A stretch of 64,000 bases of DNA from Ottelia alismoides (taxonomy: Eukaryota > Streptophyta > Magnoliopsida > Alismatales > Hydrocharitaceae). The notes under the pieces are model-generated. The model was not told where the DNA came from and made no database searches. It saw only the letters and a list, made by a program, of their open reading frames with translations. The stretch lies in assembly GCA_037367405.1 (NCBI GenBank), contig JAZKJV010011400.1, forward strand, positions 3,594,501 to 3,658,500. The letters run 5' to 3'. Below, in pieces: positions 10,246 through 18,087 of this stretch. The first letter of the stretch is position 1. Each line of letters starts with the position of its first letter. The position numbers were made by a program, and so were the translations under genes.

Positions 10246-11775
10246 CTAGACAGGATTTTGATCATTAACGACGACTAACTGCTCGAGCCAATCACGCACG
10301 CTGGACAACCAGTCGGCCGGCCATGGTCCACGTAGGGTGATTCGCCCTTGTTCAACTAGTGAACGTACAGTATCCGGGTTGGATAATGCACTCAGTAACG
10401 ATTCTTCGGTCATGGCCAAGCGCAAGGCGCTAGGGATGACATTGGATGATAGCACCGAATTAAGCTGCCACTTGCCTGAGCTGCGACAAAAGCTGAGAGT
10501 CGTTTGTGCTCGCGATAACGTTTGGTGCGGTCCCAGGATGACTAAGTCGAAATGGATGTCCCTTAAATTACTCTCTAGGCGGTCTCGGGGCTCATTGCTT
10601 TCTCGCAGACTCAACTGGCCCTTTAGTTGTGCCGGGGCTGCAGGTTTAGGCCAACCGAAATTGTTCGCCAGGGCCACCAGTGCCAGACGTTTCAGAGCAG
10701 CGTAGTCCATCTTCGGACAAGGCAAGTTTTCCAAGTAGGTGGCTGCCTTGGAGCGATCGAACGGTGGATCGTCCTGAAAGTACGATTGATACGCCGACAT
10801 CTGCTGGCGGAATAGCTCGGGCGGATATTCTTTGACAGTCGTGTGGCCACCGAAGGCTGCGCTTCGGCCTGGTAGTCCGACTTCCAGTGCATCCAGGATC
10901 GCAGTCTGGACTTCATGCAATCGAGCTGGCTCAGGATGCGTCAGGTGGTAGATATCACCCAAGGCGGCTGGGGTTTCCAACAACTGTACAATCGCTGCCG
11001 CCAGCCAATCGACCGGTACAAAGTTCTTGCTATCGCTGGACACCATACCTAACTGTTCACGCAACAGGTCGGCGACGGAGCGGTCGAGACCCAAGGAGCG
11101 GACGATGCCAGAAGCAATTTGCAGCGGCGCGTAAAATCCGTGATACGTCGAGGTGTAACCAGTGCGCGAATCGCCCACCACTATGCTAGGTCGGTAGATG
11201 CTGATGGGACCGACATGAGGGCAGCCCAGCACCATGTTTTCAGATTGTATTTTGCTACGTTCGTAATCGTTGCCTGCATGTGCGTCGGAGTGCACTGGCA
11301 CTTCGAACGCGGTTCGTTCGTTATCAGCCCGATGCGCGCGCCGATCGCATTGCACGTAAGCGGTTGATATCAGGTGAAATTGTTTGACCTGCAATTGCGC
11401 GGCAGCATCGAGCAAGTTTCTGGTGCCACCCACGTTGGACCGATAGGGTTCACCCTGAGGCGAATCAGCCTCAAACCGGATGCTGGCCGCAGAGTGAACC
11501 ACTCGCAGCGGTTGGCTCTTCAAGATTGACCAGGCTTCCGCGGATAGCCCTAATCCTGGCAGGCTCAAGTCCGCTGGCAGGATCGTAGGCCGTGGCAGCA
11601 GACTATGCCGCTCAAACTCCGCCAGGGCTTCATCAATACGGCTGAAGACATCCCGCGAGGGTTGCGCGCGCACCAGGACGATTGTGGGAACATGGCGGCG
11701 CAATAACTCGGCCAGCACAAAACGGCCCACCAAGCCAGTGGCGCCGGTTAACAGTACTGCTAGATTGCCTGTCAT
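10246..11775 (-). CDS. Extended SDR / thioester-reductase-like protein with C-terminal SCP2-like region
   Basis: First gene of the PKS operon, 37 bp upstream of the PKS. Residues 8-17 form the Rossmann motif LLTGATGLVG, and Y171-x3-K175 (YERSK) is the SDR catalytic pair. The overall shape matches the NAD-binding-4 family (fatty acyl reductases and carrier-protein thioester reductases). This would supply reductive release of the PKS chain as an aldehyde or alcohol, fitting the lack of a thioesterase in the PKS. The last 120 or so residues look like a sterol-carrier-protein-2 lipid-binding fold (TEESLLSALSNP then VEQGRITLRGPW); this is a pattern judgement, not a firm assignment. The protein is cytoplasmic with no signal peptide. 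The ATG has no clear Shine-Dalgarno sequence. Compare HglB-type reductases of heterocyst glycolipid synthesis. Confidence 0.82.
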   Translation of the reverse strand: MTGNLAVLLTGATGLVGRFVLAELLRRHVPTIVLVRAQPSRDVFSRIDEALAEFERHSLLPRPTILPADLSLPGLGLSAEAWSILKSQPLRVVHSAASIRFEADSPQGEPYRSNVGGTRNLLDAAAQLQVKQFHLISTAYVQCDRRAHRADNERTAFEVPVHSDAHAGNDYERSKIQSENMVLGCPHVGPISIYRPSIVVGDSRTGYTSTYHGFYAPLQIASGIVRSLGLDRSVADLLREQLGMVSSDSKNFVPVDWLAAAIVQLLETPAALGDIYHLTHPEPARLHEVQTAILDALEVGLPGRSAAFGGHTTVKEYPPELFRQQMSAYQSYFQDDPPFDRSKAATYLENLPCPKMDYAALKRLALVALANNFGWPKPAAPAQLKGQLSLRESNEPRDRLESNLRDIHFDLVILGPHQTLSRAQTTLSFCRSSGKWQLNSVLSSNVIPSALRLAMTEESLLSALSNPDTVRSLVEQGRITLRGPWPADWLSSVRDWLEQLVVVNDQNPV

Positions 11776-12014
11776 AAGTTATTGCATGAAAAAAACTGTA
11801 CTCTGTTGGGCTTCTCAGCCATATTTGCACGTACGAGTATAAGTTGGACCTAACGGCATCAACTGAGTGAGTATGCAATAGTTCCGAATAAGAAGGTGCC
11901 AATTGTAGGGGTTATAGGTACTGAAGCGATGAAGCGAATCAGTGATAGCTCGCGACCGGCTGGGACTGAAACCCCACCGCGCCCACATAGCCCGGCTACG
12001 GTAGCGAGGTGATG
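11776..12014. promoter_or_regulatory. Divergent intergenic region between PKS operon and rmlBA
   Basis: This gap of about 240 bp must hold the promoters of both the leftward PKS operon and the rightward rmlBA pair. It is AT-richer next to the PKS-operon start. I could not pick out a convincing -35/-10 pair, operator palindrome or riboswitch. A GCGAGG Shine-Dalgarno-like stretch lies at 12004-12009, just before rmlB. Confidence 0.5.
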
Positions 12015-13109
12015 ATGCGCGTGTTGGTCACTGGAGGCTGTGGCTTTATCGGTTCCCACTTGATTCGACGGCTGCTGCGCCCAGCAGATATTCATGAGCC
12101 GGTAGAAGTTCTGAATCTCGACAAGCTCACGTATGCAGCTTCGTTGGCTACCGTGGCCGATGTCAGCACCCGCAGCGGCTATCACTTCTGCCAAGGCGAT
12201 ATCGCCGATGAGCGATTGGTTTCGCAGCTTCTCAATGACTTCCGCCCTCAAGCAGTTATTCACCTGGCGGCCGAATCGCACGTCGACCGTTCGATCGATT
12301 CCCCGGATGCCTTTATCGAAACCAATATCGTCGGGACCTATCGATTATTGGACGCGAGTCTGCAGTACTGGGCGACTCTGACGGCCGATGACCGCCAGCG
12401 GTTCCGCTGGATTCAAGTCTCCACCGATGAAGTCTATGGTTCGTTAGGCAGCGAAGGACTGTTTACGGAAGCCACTGCCTACGATCCGCACTCGCCCTAT
12501 GCGGCCAGCAAAGCCGCCGGTGATCACCTGGTACGCGCCTGGCATACGACTTACCAGCTGCCTGTCATGGTGACCAACAGTAGCAACAACTATGGTGCCT
12601 TTCAGTTTCCGGAAAAGCTGATTCCGCATATGATCCTCAATGCAATTCATCACCGACCACTACCGGTCTATGGTGATGGTTCGCATGTGCGTGATTGGTT
12701 GTACGTCGAAGATCATGTCTCAGGCTTGGAGAGAGTGCTGCGGCAGGGCCAACCTGGGCACACTTATAACCTGGGTGCCAACTGCCAACTGCGGAACATC
12801 GACCTGGTCAAGTCGATTTGTCAGCACCTGGACCAACTGGCACCGTGGAGTGAGGGTACTTACCAGCAGTTGATCAGGCTGGTGCCCGATCGTCCGGGGC
12901 ATGACGCACGTTACGCGATTGATGCGAGCAAGATAACTCGCGAACTCCAATGGCAAGCAAACACGCAGTTTACAGATGGTCTGCGTCAGACTATCCAGTG
13001 GTACCTCGATAACCCAGCCTGGTGGCAACCCATCTTGGATGGCACCTATCGGCTCGAGCGTCTGGGCCACCGCGAGCCATTGACAACTCATCAGCCTGGC
13101 CAACCTTAA
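12015..13109 (+). CDS. rmlB: dTDP-glucose 4,6-dehydratase
   Basis: Extended SDR of 364 residues from ATG 12015; GTG and ATG codons at 12009 and 12012 are in frame, but 12015 best spaces the GAGG at 12006. It has the NAD motif TGGCGFIGS at 6-14, the dehydratase signature STDEVYG (T137, D138, E139) and Y162-x3-K166 in YAASK, as well as SHVDRSI and NSSNNYG, all diagnostic of RmlB/RfbB. It converts dTDP-glucose to dTDP-4-keto-6-deoxyglucose in the cytoplasm. It lies 15 bp upstream of rmlA, so the two are cotranscribed. No rmlC or rmlD is in the window, so the final dTDP-sugar is not defined by this locus. The gene is divergent from the PKS operon and near polysaccharide-export genes. Confidence 0.96.
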   Translation: MRVLVTGGCGFIGSHLIRRLLRPADIHEPVEVLNLDKLTYAASLATVADVSTRSGYHFCQGDIADERLVSQLLNDFRPQAVIHLAAESHVDRSIDSPDAFIETNIVGTYRLLDASLQYWATLTADDRQRFRWIQVSTDEVYGSLGSEGLFTEATAYDPHSPYAASKAAGDHLVRAWHTTYQLPVMVTNSSNNYGAFQFPEKLIPHMILNAIHHRPLPVYGDGSHVRDWLYVEDHVSGLERVLRQGQPGHTYNLGANCQLRNIDLVKSICQHLDQLAPWSEGTYQQLIRLVPDRPGHDARYAIDASKITRELQWQANTQFTDGLRQTIQWYLDNPAWWQPILDGTYRLERLGHREPLTTHQPGQP

Positions 13110-13124
13110 CGGAATTGAGCAACG

Positions 13125-13991
13125 ATGAAAGGCCTTCTGCTGGCAGGTGGTGCAGGTACTCGTTTGGGCCCGTTGACGCGGGCGATCAGCAAACAACTGC
13201 TGCCGGTCTATGACAAACCGATGGTTTACTATCCGTTGTCCACATTGATGTTGGCTGGTATTCGTGACATCCTGTTGATCTCGACACCGGAGCATCTGCC
13301 GCTGTTTCAGTCGCTGTTGGGTGATGGCCAGCAATGGGGCGTGCAGTTGCAATACGCAGTCCAGCCTCAACCGCGCGGCCTGGCCGAAGCGCTGCTGATC
13401 GGCGAGTCGTTTCTGGCAGGTCAGCCTGTCTGCCTGACGCTGGGGGATAATCTGCTCTATGGCCAAGGACTGATCAAGCTTCTCAGCCTGGGCGCCCAGG
13501 TTCAGCGTGGTGCCATGGTCTTTGCTTACCTGGTAAAGAACCCTCGTGACTATGGTGTGATCACTTTTGATGGCACCGGTAAAGTTACCAGTATGGAAGA
13601 GAAACCGGCCAACCCCAGCAGCAACTTTGCTATCCCAGGCATCTACTTTTATGACCATCGCGCCAGCCAACTAGCCGCGCAGCTGAAACCTTCTCCGCGC
13701 GGCGAACTGGAGATAACAGATCTGAATCGCCTGTACCTGGATGAAGGTTCACTGCATGTCGAAGTACTGGGGCGCGGCACAGCCTGGCTGGATACTGGGA
13801 CGCTGGATGGATTGCAGGAAGCCAGCAGTTTTGTGGCGGCCATCGAAAAGCGAACGGGGCTGAAGATAGCGTGTCCCGAAGAGATTGCCTGGCGACACGG
13901 CTGGATCGATGCAGCCCAAGTAAACAAACTGGCCAGCACCTACAGCAACTGCGACTACGGCAATTATCTGCGGATGCTGGCCAGTTCTTGA
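13125..13991 (+). CDS. rmlA: Glucose-1-phosphate thymidylyltransferase
   Basis: The 288-residue protein begins with the nucleotidyltransferase signature LAGGAGTRLGPLT. It continues with KQLLPVYDKPMVYYPLS and the metal-binding region LGDNLLYG, all hallmarks of RmlA. The family forms dTDP-glucose and pyrophosphate from dTTP and glucose-1-phosphate, the substrate of the adjacent RmlB. The length is normal for the family. The start ATG follows a GAG-containing weak ribosome site, 15 bp after the rmlB stop. Its end converges on the polysaccharide-export gene with only 27 bp between stops and no clear hairpin terminator. Confidence 0.96.
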   Translation: MKGLLLAGGAGTRLGPLTRAISKQLLPVYDKPMVYYPLSTLMLAGIRDILLISTPEHLPLFQSLLGDGQQWGVQLQYAVQPQPRGLAEALLIGESFLAGQPVCLTLGDNLLYGQGLIKLLSLGAQVQRGAMVFAYLVKNPRDYGVITFDGTGKVTSMEEKPANPSSNFAIPGIYFYDHRASQLAAQLKPSPRGELEITDLNRLYLDEGSLHVEVLGRGTAWLDTGTLDGLQEASSFVAAIEKRTGLKIACPEEIAWRHGWIDAAQVNKLASTYSNCDYGNYLRMLASS

Positions 13992-14018
13992 CTGGTGTCA
14001 GTCAGTATTCAACCGGCA

Positions 14019-15329
14019 CTAATCTAACAGGATGTTGAAGTTGAAGAAGTTCAGCGTGCCGTTGGCCAGTTGTTCACCCGGTGTGTAGTACATCATGATG
14101 AAGTCACCAGGCATGATGCGGATGCGTTCGGCTGGATCTCGCATGGCGTGCGAGAGATTCACCCGAATCGGCAGTTGTCCACCGTTGGGCAGCTTACGCA
14201 GCACCAGGACGCGCGTTGGAGGAACAACGTTGCCGACACCGGCACCAGCTCGTAGCACAGCAGCCGCACTGGTACCTGCTATACCACCAATCGAACCGTT
14301 GGCCAGGGCGATGGCTTCCAGCACGTCCAGGTCCTCATCGCGAGGCATTGGCACCTGGCCACCAGGCAATAGACCACCGACATAGAAGTATTCTTGGCGT
14401 CGTGGTTCGATGTACAGCACGTCACCGTCTTCCAGCACGACATCTTGCGGGCCAAACGGCACTGGTTCGCCGCAGCATAGTTTCAGGGGTATGCGGATAG
14501 CTTGCAGATGCGAAGGAATGCTCTTGACGATTTCTTCTGCGGACTTCTCGCCTTGCTCGACACCGGCTCGAATCGTTTCCGACTCGCCCACCGCGAGCAT
14601 GCTCTTGCGCAGGATCCAGACTTCGTTGTTGGCATCGACACCAGGCAGACCACCGCTGGCTGTTAGTGCATGCAGGACGTCCGATTCATAGACTGGCAAG
14701 TCGACGATCTGGCCAGTACCGCGTTTGTGCAGGATCGCTTCGCCTTTGCGAATCACCGCTGCCGCAGACAGGGCAGCATCTTCTCGCAGAACCATTACCC
14801 GGTTAATGCGGCTGCGTAGCAAAGCCACGTTGATTTGGTCCTTGCCCTCTTTGACCACGTCCTTGGCCAGGTAGGCTTTGCGAATGGCATCGGCCGCTTC
14901 TTGCAATGTCTTGCCAGCCACAGGCACTGGTGGGATCAATGGCATCGAAAGGGTGCCGTCAGCCAAGACGGGTAGCGGCAAACCAAAGCCCGGGGCATTG
15001 ATCGTGCCTCCAGGTGGATAGTATTCACGATTGAGCGTTGTCACCGCTATCGGTGGTGGCAATTCCGTCGTTTGCGGCGGAATGATACCAGCGACTGATA
15101 CAGCCAACAGGTCACCAGCACCCAGCAGATACTCCTTGGGCGGCGTTTGAGCCAGCATCGCAAAATTGATGGGCTCCATGCTGCACCGAGAAGGCGCTTG
15201 AAATTGGTCGGGCAAGCGATGCGCGGGAATCGCATGACGTGTAAAGGTCACACAACCCACGTTGGTCATGACCGCGAATCCCAGAGCTGCCCACATTAGC
15301 AGACGTTGAGTTTGCGTTGGTGTCGACAT
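14019..15329 (-). CDS. Outer-membrane polysaccharide export lipoprotein (Wza/BexD-like, SLBB)
   Basis: 436 residues from ATG 15329, chosen because AAGGAAGG lies just upstream; the open frame extends further into the neighbouring gene. An N-terminal lipoprotein signal ends in the lipobox TNVGC (C26). The segment YLLGAGDLLAVSVAG and a following long hairpin region (NVALLRSRINRVMVLRED) match the poly-export domain. Two later strand-rich regions, including one around YFYVGGLLPGGQVPMPRDED, fit SLBB domains. The family forms an octameric periplasmic/outer-membrane channel for capsule or exopolysaccharide. It follows a Cys-rich lipoprotein gene by 82 bp on the same strand and is convergent with rmlA. 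No Wzc-like kinase or glycosyltransferase is nearby. Confidence 0.88.
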   Translation of the reverse strand: MSTPTQTQRLLMWAALGFAVMTNVGCVTFTRHAIPAHRLPDQFQAPSRCSMEPINFAMLAQTPPKEYLLGAGDLLAVSVAGIIPPQTTELPPPIAVTTLNREYYPPGGTINAPGFGLPLPVLADGTLSMPLIPPVPVAGKTLQEAADAIRKAYLAKDVVKEGKDQINVALLRSRINRVMVLREDAALSAAAVIRKGEAILHKRGTGQIVDLPVYESDVLHALTASGGLPGVDANNEVWILRKSMLAVGESETIRAGVEQGEKSAEEIVKSIPSHLQAIRIPLKLCCGEPVPFGPQDVVLEDGDVLYIEPRRQEYFYVGGLLPGGQVPMPRDEDLDVLEAIALANGSIGGIAGTSAAAVLRAGAGVGNVVPPTRVLVLRKLPNGGQLPIRVNLSHAMRDPAERIRIMPGDFIMMYYTPGEQLANGTLNFFNFNILLD

Positions 15330-15411
15330 ATTCGGACCTTCCTTGATCTCCAAAACGTCTGCGAGCCTGGCCGCAGTCCGTAGACAATCCGTTGTCTGGC
15401 TGAAACTGAGA

Positions 15412-16116
15412 TTAGCGAACGTTGGGTTGACCTGGACTTGGTGCAGCGACACTGGTCGCAGCACTCTCACTCATGACGCCGCTTGACGCTGGTACCGCTC
15501 CAACCGGACCGATCATTCCCAGATCTGCCGTGGTAGTGAGCGCACTAGACGAAGTGGCACTGACTTGAAAAATGGGCGGAACAACACCAGCCGCCAGATT
15601 CGAGGGACTGGTTGACAGGTGAGGGATCGCCGGTACGTCAGTCATCGACGCATCACTTTCGGTGCTGTTCTCACACAGACATCCAGTGGGCGAGTAGCAC
15701 GCTCCGCAACCATCTTTGTTGATCACCGGTGCTTGGGGCCCTAGAGGTATGTCATGGAACGAGGGATAGCCGCTGCCTTGAGCCGCAGCCACACCGCATT
15801 GATATCCGCGATACCAATCTTGAATGTGCTTCTGGCCTTCACAGCACTGATACTTGGTGCTCCAGTAACAGGGCGGTGGGACCGGGGGTAACGTACAGCC
15901 TTTGCCAGTCGCGGCGTCGTAGTAGCCGGACTTGTAACCATAGGCATAGTCCGAGCCGCAGTTCCAACGATCGCTGAAGGATGTCTTGCTGTACCAAGAG
16001 TACTCGGCGCGGGTCTTGTTCACGACCGAATAATGCAAGTCTTGCAGAGAGGCAGTGCAGCCGGAAAATCCGAGCGATGCGATTGCCAGCATAAGTATGT
16101 AACGTGGTGCAACCAT
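15412..16116 (-). CDS. Cys-rich lipoprotein of unknown function
   Basis: 234 residues from ATG 16116, preceded by AGGAAGG. The N-terminus is a lipoprotein signal with lipobox LGFSGC (C20). The mature part is rich in Tyr, Trp and Cys (NCGSDYAYGYKSGYYD, PPCYWSTKYQCCEGQ, GCGACYSPTGCLC). It then becomes a Ser/Ala/Pro-rich tail with no motif I recognise. It is probably an envelope-anchored protein working with the export lipoprotein just downstream, whose start carries the same kind of AAGGAAGG site. An in-frame ATG at 16311 would add 65 residues beginning with a second hydrophobic signal-like segment; I consider it less likely because no ribosome site precedes it. Confidence 0.78.
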   Translation of the reverse strand: MVAPRYILMLAIASLGFSGCTASLQDLHYSVVNKTRAEYSWYSKTSFSDRWNCGSDYAYGYKSGYYDAATGKGCTLPPVPPPCYWSTKYQCCEGQKHIQDWYRGYQCGVAAAQGSGYPSFHDIPLGPQAPVINKDGCGACYSPTGCLCENSTESDASMTDVPAIPHLSTSPSNLAAGVVPPIFQVSATSSSALTTTADLGMIGPVGAVPASSGVMSESAATSVAAPSPGQPNVR

Positions 16117-16453
16117 CCGAGCACCTTCCTGGGTTAGCCGTCCGTAGCTTCCGTGTAAACGTTGCGGGGTCAAATTCACTCCACAACTCTCGCTTGGCGT
16201 AAGGTATCGAATGCTAGTGTCAGCCGGGCTGACTAATTCTGCAGCCGCTGTTACGACAAACAAAACAGCCAAAACAGCTACAACTGTCACAATCGATACC
16301 GCTCGCACCATTACCCAGCCCTGGCCCTAAATTGCCCCCACTACCCCGCGGTCTCGAACCTGTCACGGCCAGTCTCGGTGGCTTTTGCTAGCTGGTCTAG
16401 TATATTTAACGGACTTGGTCTATCATAAATGCTAGGTATGGCTGTGATTTTTG
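16117..16453. promoter_or_regulatory. Divergent control region between lipoprotein pair and sigma-54 activator
   Basis: This gap of about 340 bp lies between divergent starts. The part nearest the activator is AT-rich (around 16395-16435, TAGTATATTTAAC) and could hold a -10-like element. I looked for a sigma-54 site: a GG and GC pair occurs near 16378-16388, but the spacing is wrong. No hairpin or riboswitch is evident. Confidence 0.4.
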
Positions 16454-18055
16454 ATGGGAATCGAGCTGCTGATGCAGAAATATCGTTCATTATTGTTGGA
16501 TGTCTGGCGGGAAGCCTGTCGCCATATCGATGTCACCGAAGCGGGAGCCAATATTGCCGAGCTGATTAGCCGTCATATTGCCCACGCCCAGTTCTGTATG
16601 CTGCGACTGGATCCGAGCACCTCGGCGGTACAGACCTCTGTGGCTGTTCCCGCCACAGGGCCCGCCGGGGGACGTACTTCGCCAGTCGTCTTGCCTGCCG
16701 CTGAGTACAAACGCGTCAGCGATTGGTGCCGCGGTCAAAGTTTGACCCATGCGCCGCGCCGGCCAGTCGGAATCCTCAAAGTCTTCTTGCCTCAGGATTT
16801 CGAATCCGAGTGCCTGGCTGCGCCTTTATCGGGCGAGCATGGGACCCAAGGAATCGCGCTGCTGGTAGCCAACTCCGACCAGCATTTTGAAGAAGTCCAT
16901 CAAGAGATGTTGCAAGCCTTGCGTGAACCGCTGGCAGTGGCTTTGGAAAACGATCTGCGAGTACATGAACTTGCCAAACTGCGCGAAGCCGCCGAGGCTG
17001 ATCGCGGTTCGTTGCTGCGCCGTTTGGGACGCAAGGCCATCGTCGACGATATCGTCGGCGAAACCAGTGGCCTGCGACCGGTGATGGAACGCGTCAACCT
17101 GGTGGCAGCTTCTGATGTGCCCGTATTGATTCTGGGTGAGACAGGCACCGGCAAGGAAGTGGTGGCCCGCGCGATTCATACGCGCAGTCCCAACCGCCAG
17201 GGACCCTTTATACGTGTCAATTGCGGCGCAATCCCACATGAACTGATTGATTCCCAATTGTTCGGTCACGAGAAGGGCAGCTTTACGGGTGCCGACCAAT
17301 CGCGCGAAGGTTGGTTCGAGCGCGCCAACGGTGGCACACTGTTCCTGGATGAGATTGGCGAATTGCCACTCGATGCGCAAGTCCGTTTCCTGCGAGTGTT
17401 GCAAGACGGTTATGTCGAGCGCGTAGGCGGCCATCAATCCATTCACGTCGATGTGCGTATCGTGGCTGCCACTCACCGCGACCTGGCATCGATGGTCCAG
17501 CAGCGTACCTTTCGCGAGGATCTGTGGTATCGACTGGCCGTGTTTCCTATTCTCCTGCCGCCGCTGCGCGATCGCCGCGGTGACATTAGCGCGCTGGCGC
17601 ACCATTTCGCTCAGCGTGCCTCGGTGCGTTTTGGTTTGCCCGCAGCGGCACCGACCGAAGCCGATATTCGTTTGCTGGAGCAGTACGATTGGCCAGGTAA
17701 TATTCGCGAGTTAGGAGCCGTGATCGATCGCGCGGCCATTCTGGGCAATGGACAAGGCTTGGAAGTAGCCAAAGCGCTGGGCTTCAATCATGGCACTTTG
17801 GCACATACCGGGGGTCGCCGAGATTCCCTGCCCGGTGGCCTGGGTGGTAGCGGCGGCGCGGCAGTGGGATTGATGGGTGATCAATCATTATCGATCGATG
17901 CCGCCATGAAGGCTCACATTGAATATGTCTTGGGGATTACCAAGGGACGTATCGAAGGAGCCCAAGGCGCGGCCAAGCTGCTGGAGATCAATCCGCATAC
18001 CTTGCGAGCTCGCATGCGCAAGCTGGGTATCGATTGGTCGGAGTTCCGTGGATAA
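16454..18055 (+). CDS. Sigma-54-dependent transcriptional activator (GAF-like/AAA+/Fis HTH)
   Basis: About 533 residues from ATG 16454 (a TTG at 16451 is also in frame). Residues 1-180 look like a GAF-type sensory domain ending in a helix (about 168-190). The central AAA+ module has Walker A GETGTGKE (about 229-236), the sigma-54 contact loop as GSFTGA (about 276-281, Ser instead of the usual Ala), Walker B FLDEIGE (about 298-304) and WPGNIREL. A Gly-rich linker leads to a C-terminal Fis-type helix-turn-helix ([21 protein letters not shown]). The protein opens sigma-54 promoters in response to a small ligand or oxidant; there is no receiver domain, so it is not a classical response regulator. 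Its targets are unknown; the divergent envelope genes are candidates. Confidence 0.92.
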   Translation: MGIELLMQKYRSLLLDVWREACRHIDVTEAGANIAELISRHIAHAQFCMLRLDPSTSAVQTSVAVPATGPAGGRTSPVVLPAAEYKRVSDWCRGQSLTHAPRRPVGILKVFLPQDFESECLAAPLSGEHGTQGIALLVANSDQHFEEVHQEMLQALREPLAVALENDLRVHELAKLREAAEADRGSLLRRLGRKAIVDDIVGETSGLRPVMERVNLVAASDVPVLILGETGTGKEVVARAIHTRSPNRQGPFIRVNCGAIPHELIDSQLFGHEKGSFTGADQSREGWFERANGGTLFLDEIGELPLDAQVRFLRVLQDGYVERVGGHQSIHVDVRIVAATHRDLASMVQQRTFREDLWYRLAVFPILLPPLRDRRGDISALAHHFAQRASVRFGLPAAAPTEADIRLLEQYDWPGNIRELGAVIDRAAILGNGQGLEVAKALGFNHGTLAHTGGRRDSLPGGLGGSGGAAVGLMGDQSLSIDAAMKAHIEYVLGITKGRIEGAQGAAKLLEINPHTLRARMRKLGIDWSEFRG

Positions 18056-18087
18056 AACGAAAGCCTGCTGCTTTACAGAGCTGCTGA

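Noticed and set aside
12720..13670. 316-residue minus-strand open frame
   Set aside because: It lies opposite rmlB and rmlA, which have complete family motifs; its own translation is Gln/Arg-rich without any motif.
13992..14018. Bidirectional terminator between rmlA and the export gene
   Set aside because: The 27-bp gap has no stable stem and no T-run.
16370..16395. Sigma-54 promoter upstream of the activator
   Set aside because: GG and GC dinucleotides are present, but the distance between them (8, 9 or 12 nt) does not fit the required 10.
16826..17605. 259-residue minus-strand open frame
   Set aside because: It is antisense to the sigma-54 activator AAA+ domain and has no recognisable domain.
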